28,662 nucleotides of DNA. Origin: Alistipes sp. GTDB taxonomy: Bacteria; Bacteroidota; Bacteroidia; Bacteroidales; Rikenellaceae. The position numbers and the translations under genes are program-made. Shown here one piece after another: positions 15,984 through 22,564 of the stretch. The DNA is taken from NCBI GenBank assembly GCA_017560305.1, contig JAFYOF010000146.1, positions 1 to 28,662 on the forward strand, written 5' to 3'. Under the pieces are notes generated by a model. It ran no database searches. It had not been told where the DNA came from and was given only the letters and a program-made list of their open reading frames with translations. Numbering within the stretch: the first letter of the stretch is position 1; each line of letters begins with the position of its first letter.

Positions 15984-18194
15984 ATGAAAAAATTCATCCT
16001 GAAGAGCATAGCGTTCTGTGCTCTTGCGCTCTTTGCCTGGTCGTGTAATGGCGGAGGCGATCAACTTATTGTGACCCCTCTGGAGCTATCGGCAAGCAAA
16101 ATCAGCGCAACTGTTGTGGGTAAAACCGAGACGGTCACCCTCACTGCACCCGAGAAGTGGTATGCCTCAACAACCGGCGACAAGTGGATAAGCATCAGCC
16201 CCTCATACGGCGAGGCGGGTGAGCATCAGGTGAAGATTACCGTGAAGGCAAACACCACCACAGGCACACGCGCCGCAAAGGTTACATTCACTGCGGGCTC
16301 ACAGAAGACCAGCCTGACCGTAGAGCAGGAGTGGGACCACTTCTTCAAAGTACCTTGCTCGGACTACACCATCGGCTACGGTGGCGGAAACATCATCATC
16401 GATGGCGTGGCATCAAGCGGCGTAACGGTGGAGATGTCGGCTGCGGCAAGAGGCTGGATCAAGGTGGTGAGCAATGTGCTCAAGGTGTCGGAGAACTTCG
16501 AGCAGAACCCACGCAACGCAATGCTGAAGATTATCGACAGCAAGAACAAGAAGGAGTACGATGTACTGCTCATTCAGGAGAGCCCTTCGGGCGCAACGAA
16601 CATCCTCTCGCTCTCGGAGCTTTCGTTTGATGGATTTGTGTGTCCTACAAACAGTTACACTCTTGAGAACGACTTCTACTACTCGGTGGATATGGATGCT
16701 CCCACAACCACCCACACCGCAACGGTGAAGTTCCGTGGCGAGGGCGTGGAGTGGATTACCATTGACGATGACGATAAGAAGATTTACTCGGGCGATGTGG
16801 TGACATTTGACAATATGGAGCCTAACCGCACCTTCACCATCACATCACACAACCCAAAGACCGACAAGACAGGTATCAACCGACTCTATATCTCGGGCTT
16901 GCCATTGGTGCAGATTTTCACCACGGGCACAATCAAGGATGAGCCAAAGGTGGATTGTACCTTCTCGCTCTTCGACCCAAAGGGTCGCACCGACGCCGAG
17001 GAGAAGAACCTGAAGTACTTTGAGAGTCTGGCGGGCATCGAGTACCGCGGTGCGGGTGCGCAGCGTTACCAGAAGAAGCCTTACAACTTCAAACTGCGTG
17101 ACAGCCAGCACAATAAGCGTGAGGCCGAATTGCTGAACCTGCGCAACGACAACTCGTGGATTCTGGATGGTATGTACCTCGATATCGCACATATGCGCAA
17201 CCGCGTATGCTTCGAGTTGTGGAATCAGTTCAACAAGCCTTACTATGTAGACGAGAAGCCTAAGGCGTCGAGCGGTACACACGGCGAGTATGTCGAGGTG
17301 TTCATCAACGGCGAGTATATGGGTATGTTCATCCTCAGCGACCGCATCGACCGCAAGCAGTATCAGATTGACCAGCACGATGGTCACACCAAGGGCGGCT
17401 ACATCTACAAGGCGAAGGGCTGGAGCGCGGCGTGCCGAATGAAGGAGTGCCCAACGGTAAGCAACAGCGACTACTACTGGGATGCTGCCGAGATTGAGCA
17501 GGAGTACCCTGCCGAGGAGGATGGCAAGCCAAACTTCGAGTATATGGCAAATGTAATCCGCTTCGTGAGCGAGTCGAGCAAGGAGGAGTTCAGCGAGCGC
17601 TTTGAGGAGGTGTTTGACACCAACAGCGTGGTGGATGCCTTCATCCTGCTGAATATGATTGTGGCTGACGACAACATCGGCCGTAACACATTCTGGATTA
17701 TCCGCAATGTGGAGACCGCGCCAAAGGTTATGCACGGCGTGTGGGACTTGGATGGTTCACTGGGTAGAAACTGGGACCGCCACGAGGAGACTCCCGAGCA
17801 GGCATACTCATCGTATATGAAGGGTTGGGTTATCGGCCACGGCAACAACGGCGGCGGCACACGCTTCTACTTCCACGAGCGCATCATCAGCGAGAACCCT
17901 GCAAACATCCACCAGAAGATTTACGACCGCTGGCAGGAGGTCAAGAATGGCGCACTTGCCCCAAGCAACTTCAACAAGATTGTGGAGGACTACGCCGAGT
18001 TGCAGAAGGCGTCGGGCGCACGCGACCGCGAGGTGGCACGCTGGAAGACCATCGACCAGAACGAGCAGTCGAAGTGGGGCTACGAGGCTGTCTACTACGG
18101 CAACATCGACTCGGAAATCACCTATATGAAGAACTGGTACAGCAAGCGTCACGCAGTGCTCGATGGACTCATCAACACACTGCAGCACAACTAA
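15984..18194 (+). CDS. BACON-CotH lipoprotein, copy 1
   Basis: A 736-residue lipoprotein (LFAWSC, lipid Cys21, then NGGGD). A BACON domain at about 33-115 (TLTAPEKWYASTTGDKWISI) and a second beta domain at about 118-200 are followed by a third Ig-like region to about 315. A CotH domain runs from DEPKVDCTFSLFDPKGR to the C-terminus. CotH proteins have an atypical protein-kinase fold; in Bacillus CotH phosphorylates spore-coat proteins. Kinase-like landmarks are GIEYRGAGAQRYQKKPYNFK near 350, the catalytic-loop pattern ADDNIGRNTFW near 560 and the metal-binding WDLDGSLGRNWD near 587. BACON domains are common in Bacteroidota surface carbohydrate proteins. The gene follows the GH43-like gene by 44 bases and has a tandem paralog next. 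Its substrate is unknown, and kinase activity is not shown for PUL members. Confidence 0.85.
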   Translation: MKKFILKSIAFCALALFAWSCNGGGDQLIVTPLELSASKISATVVGKTETVTLTAPEKWYASTTGDKWISISPSYGEAGEHQVKITVKANTTTGTRAAKVTFTAGSQKTSLTVEQEWDHFFKVPCSDYTIGYGGGNIIIDGVASSGVTVEMSAAARGWIKVVSNVLKVSENFEQNPRNAMLKIIDSKNKKEYDVLLIQESPSGATNILSLSELSFDGFVCPTNSYTLENDFYYSVDMDAPTTTHTATVKFRGEGVEWITIDDDDKKIYSGDVVTFDNMEPNRTFTITSHNPKTDKTGINRLYISGLPLVQIFTTGTIKDEPKVDCTFSLFDPKGRTDAEEKNLKYFESLAGIEYRGAGAQRYQKKPYNFKLRDSQHNKREAELLNLRNDNSWILDGMYLDIAHMRNRVCFELWNQFNKPYYVDEKPKASSGTHGEYVEVFINGEYMGMFILSDRIDRKQYQIDQHDGHTKGGYIYKAKGWSAACRMKECPTVSNSDYYWDAAEIEQEYPAEEDGKPNFEYMANVIRFVSESSKEEFSERFEEVFDTNSVVDAFILLNMIVADDNIGRNTFWIIRNVETAPKVMHGVWDLDGSLGRNWDRHEETPEQAYSSYMKGWVIGHGNNGGGTRFYFHERIISENPANIHQKIYDRWQEVKNGALAPSNFNKIVEDYAELQKASGARDREVARWKTIDQNEQSKWGYEAVYYGNIDSEITYMKNWYSKRHAVLDGLINTLQHN

Positions 18195-18245
18195 TTACCA
18201 TCCGTTTACAAAAGCATAAACCTAAACAGAAAATAACTCAGACCT

Positions 18246-20450
18246 ATGAAACCCGGAACACTGAAACGACTTTTACTTTTGGCGATTCCCCTGCTCGTGA
18301 CCGCTTGTAGCGGTGGCGGCGACCTGATTGTGGATGACGACGGCACAGGCACAGAGCAGCCTCCCGTAGAGGTTGAAGCGAGCATCTCGCTATCGGACCA
18401 GAGCATCAGAGCGGCTGTGGTGGGTGGCGTATACCACATCGAGGTGGAGTCTACAACCAAATGGAAAGCCTCATCATCTGACGAGAGCTGGCTCGACATC
18501 TTCCCTTCGGAGGGCAAGGCGGGCGTGACCGAGGTGGAGGTGTACACCCAGGCAAACAAGACCAATCGCGACCGCAGCGCAACGCTCACCTTCACGGCAG
18601 GCAACAAGACGCAGGTGGTGGATGTGGCTCAGCGCTGGGCATACTACTTCTCGCTCCCCTGCGAGACATATAAGATTGGCTACGGCGGTGGCGACATCGA
18701 GATTCAGGGTCTGCCCGAGGTGGACTTCTCAATCGGCATCGCAGCCGACGCCAGCGAGTGGGTAAAGGCTGTGGATGAGGTACTTGAGGTGTCGTTCAAC
18801 GAGAGCAAATCGTCACGCAGCACCACCATCCTCATTCAGGACAAGAGCGCCAAGAAGTCATACGAGGTGGAGCTCATTCAGGAGGGTATGAAGAGCAACG
18901 CCGAGGTTATGTTGCTCGACGAGTTGATTATCGATGGCTACAAGTGCCCCACCGATGCGCTCACTTCTGCTCCCGACTTCTTCTTCTCGGTAGATATGGA
19001 CGACCCCGATGTGGCATCAAAACCGCTGAAAATCACATTCAACGGCGAGGGCGTGCAGTGGATTACATTCCTCGGCGACACCCAGAAGTACTATTCGGGT
19101 GATGAGTTGCCTATCAAGAGCCTCAAGGCGGGCAAGACGCTCACCTTCTACACCCACAGCAAGACCACCGAGAAGAGCCTTGTACACAAGCTCATCGTTT
19201 CGGGTCTGCCGCTGATTGAGATCAACACATCGGGAACCATCAAGGACGAGCCAAAGGTGGATTGTACATTCAAGCTCTACGACCCCAAGGCACGCACCGA
19301 CGATGGCGACCGCAAGAACCTGAAATTCTTTGAGAGCAATGCGGGTATCGAGTATCGTGGTGCAGGCGCACAGCGCTACATCAAGAAGCCATACAACCTC
19401 AAGCTCTACACCTCATCGGGCGAGAAGCGCGAGGCTGAGCTCCTGAACATCCGCAACGACAACTCGTGGATTCTGGATGCTATGTTCCTCGATATCGCAC
19501 ATATGCGTACACGCGTGAACTTCGACATCTGGAACGAGTTCAACAAGCCATACTATGTCGACCAGAAGCCAAAGGCTATGAGCGGCACACGCGGTCTGCA
19601 CACCGAGGTAATCCTCAACGGCGAGTACCGCGGTATCTTCACCCTTACCGACCGTATCGACCGCAAGCAGTATCAGATTGAGCAGAACGGCGGCTACATC
19701 TACAAGGCGAAGGGCTGGACCGACGCCTGCCGCTTGAGAGGCTACTCGGCTCGCAGCAGCAACGACGATTACTACTGGAACTCTGCCGACATCGAGCAGG
19801 AGTATCCCGACGCAGACGATGGTTTTGCGCCAAACTTCAACCATATGGCCGACCTTATCGACTTCGTTGCAGATAGCAGCAAGGAGGATTTCAGCGCTCA
19901 TTTTGAGGAGCATCTCGATATGAACAGCATCGTGGATGGTTTCATCTTCCTGAATATGATTGTGGCGCACGACAACATCGGCCGTAACACATTCTGGATT
20001 GTTCGCAATATAAACGAGTCGAAGAAGTTTATGCACGGCTTGTGGGACTTGGATGGTACGCTGGGTCGCACCTGGCACCGTTACACCGAGGATCCAAATC
20101 AGGGCTGGGTATATAGCGGCTTCCGCATCTATGAGCGTATCATCAACGAGAACCCTGCGAACATCCACCAGAAGATTTACGACCGCTGGAACGAGCTCAA
20201 GGAAGGCTCATTGTCGCTTGAGAACTTCTCGCAGAAGGTGGATGGCTACGCCGACCTTATGGTTAAATCGGGCGCACGCGACCGCGAGGTTGGCCGCTGG
20301 ATGCAGTTGGATATGGCAGACCAGCCATACTGGGGCTACGCCTCGGTATATTTCAACGATGTTGAATATGAGGTAATGTATATGAAGGAGTGGTGGGAGA
20401 AGCGTCTCAAGAAGATGGATTCGCTTATCAACTCGCTAAAGCACAATTAG
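18246..20450 (+). CDS. BACON-CotH lipoprotein, copy 2 (tandem paralog)
   Basis: A 734-residue lipoprotein (LLVTAC, lipid Cys21, then SGGGDLIVDDD). It has the same domain order as the gene 51 bases upstream: BACON (about 42-125), a second beta domain, an Ig-like region and CotH from about 330. Shared stretches include RNDNSWILD, AHMR and GGYIYKAKGW. The catalytic-loop pattern is AHDNIGRNTFW near 574, with His in place of the first Asp but the DNIGRN core kept, and the metal site is WDLDGTLGRTW near 600. After this site copy 1 has a longer Gly-rich stretch (GNNGGG) that copy 2 lacks. It is the last gene of the right arm, with a terminator 24 bases on. The pair may recognise different partners or form a heterodimer; that is speculation. 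Confidence 0.85.
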   Translation: MKPGTLKRLLLLAIPLLVTACSGGGDLIVDDDGTGTEQPPVEVEASISLSDQSIRAAVVGGVYHIEVESTTKWKASSSDESWLDIFPSEGKAGVTEVEVYTQANKTNRDRSATLTFTAGNKTQVVDVAQRWAYYFSLPCETYKIGYGGGDIEIQGLPEVDFSIGIAADASEWVKAVDEVLEVSFNESKSSRSTTILIQDKSAKKSYEVELIQEGMKSNAEVMLLDELIIDGYKCPTDALTSAPDFFFSVDMDDPDVASKPLKITFNGEGVQWITFLGDTQKYYSGDELPIKSLKAGKTLTFYTHSKTTEKSLVHKLIVSGLPLIEINTSGTIKDEPKVDCTFKLYDPKARTDDGDRKNLKFFESNAGIEYRGAGAQRYIKKPYNLKLYTSSGEKREAELLNIRNDNSWILDAMFLDIAHMRTRVNFDIWNEFNKPYYVDQKPKAMSGTRGLHTEVILNGEYRGIFTLTDRIDRKQYQIEQNGGYIYKAKGWTDACRLRGYSARSSNDDYYWNSADIEQEYPDADDGFAPNFNHMADLIDFVADSSKEDFSAHFEEHLDMNSIVDGFIFLNMIVAHDNIGRNTFWIVRNINESKKFMHGLWDLDGTLGRTWHRYTEDPNQGWVYSGFRIYERIINENPANIHQKIYDRWNELKEGSLSLENFSQKVDGYADLMVKSGARDREVGRWMQLDMADQPYWGYASVYFNDVEYEVMYMKEWWEKRLKKMDSLINSLKHN

Positions 20451-20473
20451 TTTAACATCTTATGAAAAGAGAT

Positions 20474-20510
20474 AGGGCTGCTGCAACTGAGGTTGCAACA
20501 GCCCTTGTTT
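20474..20510 (+). terminator. Intrinsic terminator of the GH127-CotH arm
   Basis: AGGGCTGCTGCAAC (20474-20487) pairs with GTTGCAACAGCCCT (20492-20505) with one C/A mismatch and a 4-base loop. TTGTTTTTC follows on the plus strand. It closes the right PUL arm 24 bases after the last stop codon. Confidence 0.88.
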
Positions 20511-20554
20511 TTCTATATTTCAGTCCTTTCTGCGGGCACTTTTCCTCCTGCAAT

Positions 20555-20750
20555 AGAAGTTGTATAACAAGAGGGATTTTTAGGCATGCGAAGCCCGAAA
20601 AAGCGGAGTTTACTAAAGCGTAAATGAGCATTTTGAGGGCGAGCATAAGGTTGCGTTTAAGCGAGGGCAGAGGGGAAACTTGTTTCCTCTATGCCAAGCG
20701 AAGCAACCAAAAGGAACTTAACGCAGAAATCACCTTGTTATACAGCTTCT
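20555..20750 (-). repeat. Foldback intergenic repeat, copy 1 (with nested hairpin)
   Basis: A 196-bp element. Its ends form a 17-bp stem, 20555-20571 with 20734-20750, all Watson-Crick but for one G·T wobble. The stem continues inward through GATTT (20575-20579)/AAATC after a small bulge. An inner hairpin TTTAC-TAAAGC-GTAAA lies at 20609-20624. The element shares the blocks AAGCGGAG, TACTAA, GCGTA and ACGCAGAAATCACC with a second copy at 21219-21342. It differs by a roughly 75-bp insert, about 20644-20719, that folds on itself. Its right end touches the stop codon (20751-20753) of the minus-strand FKBP gene, so it forms that gene's 3' untranslated region. I found no open reading frame with a credible product; it is not a recognised insertion sequence and lacks a transposase. 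Confidence 0.7.
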
Positions 20751-21158
20751 CTATCCGATTGAGATAAGTCTTACATCAAAAATCAGGGTCGAGAAAGGCT
20801 TAATCACGCCCGCACCCTTGGCGCCATAGCCGAGGTTGAAGGGGATGACAATCTCCCAGCGAGAGCCCACGGGCATCTCCTTTAGAGCGGTGCGCCAACC
20901 ATCGATAAGTTGATTCAACTTGAATGTTGCGGGGCGACCCTGCTGGGTGGAGTCGAAGACCTTGCCGTTGATGAGTTTGCCCGTGTAGTGTACCGTAATC
21001 AGGCCCTTGGGTGTGGGCTTGTCGCCCTTGCCCTTGGTGATTTCGCGGTACATCACGCCGTTGAACAACACCTTCACACCATCGCGTGAGGCGTACTCCT
21101 CCAAAAACTCCAAATTGCGCTCCTTGTAGGCGCTATTCTGATTTCCTCCTCGTGCCAT
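20751..21158 (-). CDS. FKBP-type peptidyl-prolyl cis-trans isomerase, cytoplasmic
   Basis: A 135-residue protein that speeds cis-trans isomerisation of Xaa-Pro bonds. The FKBP domain fills residues about 45-135, with the expected active-site features ITVHYTGKLINGKVFDST, the conserved Trp in IDGWRTALKEMPVG and the loop FNLGYGAKG. A short helical N-terminal extension (NSAYKERNLEFLEEYASRDG) resembles the linker of Mip/FkpA-type proteins, but there is no signal peptide, so it is probably cytoplasmic. Many Bacteroidota carry such a small FKBP beside longer secreted ones. It is flanked by two copies of a foldback repeat, one touching its stop codon. No TAnnTTTG promoter is visible directly upstream, so it may be read from the acyltransferase gene. 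A GC-rich hairpin lies 16 bases before its start. Confidence 0.93.
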   Translation of the reverse strand: MARGGNQNSAYKERNLEFLEEYASRDGVKVLFNGVMYREITKGKGDKPTPKGLITVHYTGKLINGKVFDSTQQGRPATFKLNQLIDGWRTALKEMPVGSRWEIVIPFNLGYGAKGAGVIKPFSTLIFDVRLISIG

Positions 21159-21173
21159 AAATTTTCATAAAAC

Positions 21174-21195
21174 GGGGGTGCTTTGACATACCCCC
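21174..21195 (-). other. GC-rich hairpin in the FKBP gene leader / acyltransferase 3' end
   Basis: GGGGGT (21174-21179) and ACCCCC (21190-21195) form a 6-bp stem with a 10-base loop, followed on the minus strand by GTTTTATG. It lies 16 bases before the FKBP ATG and 148 bases after the acyltransferase stop. It could be a short terminator for the upstream gene or a translation-control hairpin for FKBP. Confidence 0.45.
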
Positions 21196-21218
21196 ACACT
21201 AATCTTTTATACATCTTT

Positions 21219-21342
21219 TTGAGTGTGTATAATGAGAGAGATTTCAAGGCTTGCGAGTGTGAACAAGCGGAGCATACTAATGCGTATGTGAACATTGTAC
21301 AAACGAGCGTAACGCAGAAATCACCTCATTAGGCGCACTCAA
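21219..21342 (-). repeat. Foldback intergenic repeat, copy 2
   Basis: A 124-bp element homologous to that at 20555-20750. The end stem pairs 21219-21236 with 21325-21342 (18 positions; two G·T wobbles, one A·G mismatch). It extends inward by GATTT (21239-21243)/AAATC, as in copy 1. The inner hairpin is CATAC-TAATGC-GTATG at 21273-21288. Where the stem sequences differ from copy 1, both strands change together. The right end touches the stop codon (21343-21345) of the minus-strand acyltransferase gene. It lacks the nested hairpin insert of copy 1. GAGTGTG of the left end is repeated inside, at 21255-21261. Confidence 0.7.
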
Positions 21343-22473
21343 TTATCCGATAATCCACTTGCTTCCAGGAATATACGAAACAATCTTCGATGTCACATAG
21401 CAACTCACAAAAGTCGCCACTGCAATCACAGGGATAGCCGCCACCGAAGGCAGTGCCAACGCCTCGCAGAAAGCACCCTCCTTGAATACATTGACCCAGA
21501 AGCCGAGCCAGAGCAGGTGCATCAGGTACATAGCAAAACTGAGCTTCGACATATCGGTAATAACCTTTGGCGCTTCAGCCTTCTCAATGCAGGTAAAGAG
21601 CAGGAATGCACCGAAAGTGGCTACTACACAGTTGATTGTACAGAATGCCCACGCCACCTCGATAACTGGTGTGATGTGTACCACGCCAGGGGTTGCCTGA
21701 GTGTAGAACGACCAAATAGTAAGGACTGTGCCCACGGCAAATGCGCCCAAGCCGACCCAGAAACGCTTCGCACGATTCCAGGTGAGGTGGTAGCGGATGT
21801 AGTGCGCCAAAACCAGATAGCCGAGGTAGCCAGAGAAGTTCCACAACATATGGTACTCGTTCCAGAAGCACTGACCCCAAGCCTCGCCGACCCAGCGGTT
21901 GATAAACGGCATACAGGTCGAGAGCGCAAACAGACCGATGAAGAACAACTCCTCCTTCGCCGTAGCCTTCTTAAGCCAAGGCGAGATGATTGGGATGAAA
22001 AGATATAAGCCCAGCAGCGGATAGATAAACCAGAAGTGACCCGCCATAGATGGGAAGTTGAGCCACAAGCGCTGCAAATCACCCAGCGACTGCGACCACT
22101 CCATACCGCCCCACGCCAAAGGCAAAAGGCTGTAAATCAGCATAAACGCAAAGATGGGAGGTACTACTCGCAGGAAACGCTTCTTGTAGAAATCCCAGGT
22201 GGTCTGCTCCTCCTTCATAGGCACCAGCAGGAACGCCGACACAATCATAAACAGGGGCACAGCGATGCGTGAAAATCCATCGTACAAAGACACCCACAAA
22301 CGGTCAGCCTCGCTGAAGAGATAGGATTTCGGTCCTGCGAGATTTGACGCCGCAGCACCATCCTCCAACAACTCGGGCGGGATGAAACCGTAGAAATACT
22401 CACTTGCGTGCACCAGCATCACCAGAAAACACGCCACCACACGAATGTAGTCAAGATAAACAATACGCTTCAT
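21343..22473 (-). CDS. Acyltransferase-3 family integral membrane protein
   Basis: A 376-residue, about ten-helix membrane protein of the acyltransferase-3 family (OafA/YiaH/WecH-like), which move acetyl or other acyl groups onto cell-envelope sugars. The N-terminus LDYIRVVACFLVMLVHASEY has the family's Arg in the first helix and the His (VHASEY) thought to be catalytic. Hydrophobic segments follow throughout, and the end is VSYIPGSKWIIG. No SGNH domain is attached. The acceptor sugar cannot be told. It is transcribed divergently from recG from a promoter at 22504-22534. A foldback repeat starts directly after its stop codon. Confidence 0.9.
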   Translation of the reverse strand: MKRIVYLDYIRVVACFLVMLVHASEYFYGFIPPELLEDGAAASNLAGPKSYLFSEADRLWVSLYDGFSRIAVPLFMIVSAFLLVPMKEEQTTWDFYKKRFLRVVPPIFAFMLIYSLLPLAWGGMEWSQSLGDLQRLWLNFPSMAGHFWFIYPLLGLYLFIPIISPWLKKATAKEELFFIGLFALSTCMPFINRWVGEAWGQCFWNEYHMLWNFSGYLGYLVLAHYIRYHLTWNRAKRFWVGLGAFAVGTVLTIWSFYTQATPGVVHITPVIEVAWAFCTINCVVATFGAFLLFTCIEKAEAPKVITDMSKLSFAMYLMHLLWLGFWVNVFKEGAFCEALALPSVAAIPVIAVATFVSCYVTSKIVSYIPGSKWIIG

Positions 22474-22503
22474 AAATTTGGTTTTGGTTAATTATATCAA
22501 TTA

Positions 22504-22534
22504 CAAATATAGCGAATTATATCACAACATTCAA
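22504..22534 (-). promoter_or_regulatory. Promoter of the acyltransferase gene
   Basis: The minus strand shows TATATTTG at 22504-22511, a 20-base spacer, and TTG at 22532-22534. The start would be about 20-25 bases before the ATG at 22473. Confidence 0.65.
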
Positions 22535-22552
22535 TTTTTCACAAATTATTTC

Positions 22553-22560
22553 TATCTTTG
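22553..22560 (+). promoter_or_regulatory. -7 element immediately before recG
   Basis: TATCTTTG is a perfect -7 consensus ending only 4 bases before the chosen recG ATG at 22565. If it is used, the transcript would begin at or next to the start codon. The -33 position (TTCA near 22530) is poor. Confidence 0.45.
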
Positions 22561-22564
22561 TAAT

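Noticed and set aside
20452..21295. Short minus-strand frames through the two foldback repeats giving similar peptides (containing YALVNSA and YALVCSA)
   Set aside because: The likeness follows from the repeat sequence itself; stems and spacing are conserved better than a protein frame, and the copies differ by an indel of about 75 bp. They are probably false genes.
20555..21342. The two foldback repeats as ends of one composite transposon carrying the FKBP gene
   Set aside because: Each copy has its own complete pair of terminal stems, both are in the same orientation, no transposase is present, and FKBP is an ordinary core gene. Two separate elements explain the data better.
22478..22564. 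Upstream in-frame extension of recG (29 residues starting MVLVNYINYKYSE)
   Set aside because: It is A/T-rich, unlike RecG N-termini, covers the divergent promoters, and the perfect -7 element lies downstream of that ATG.
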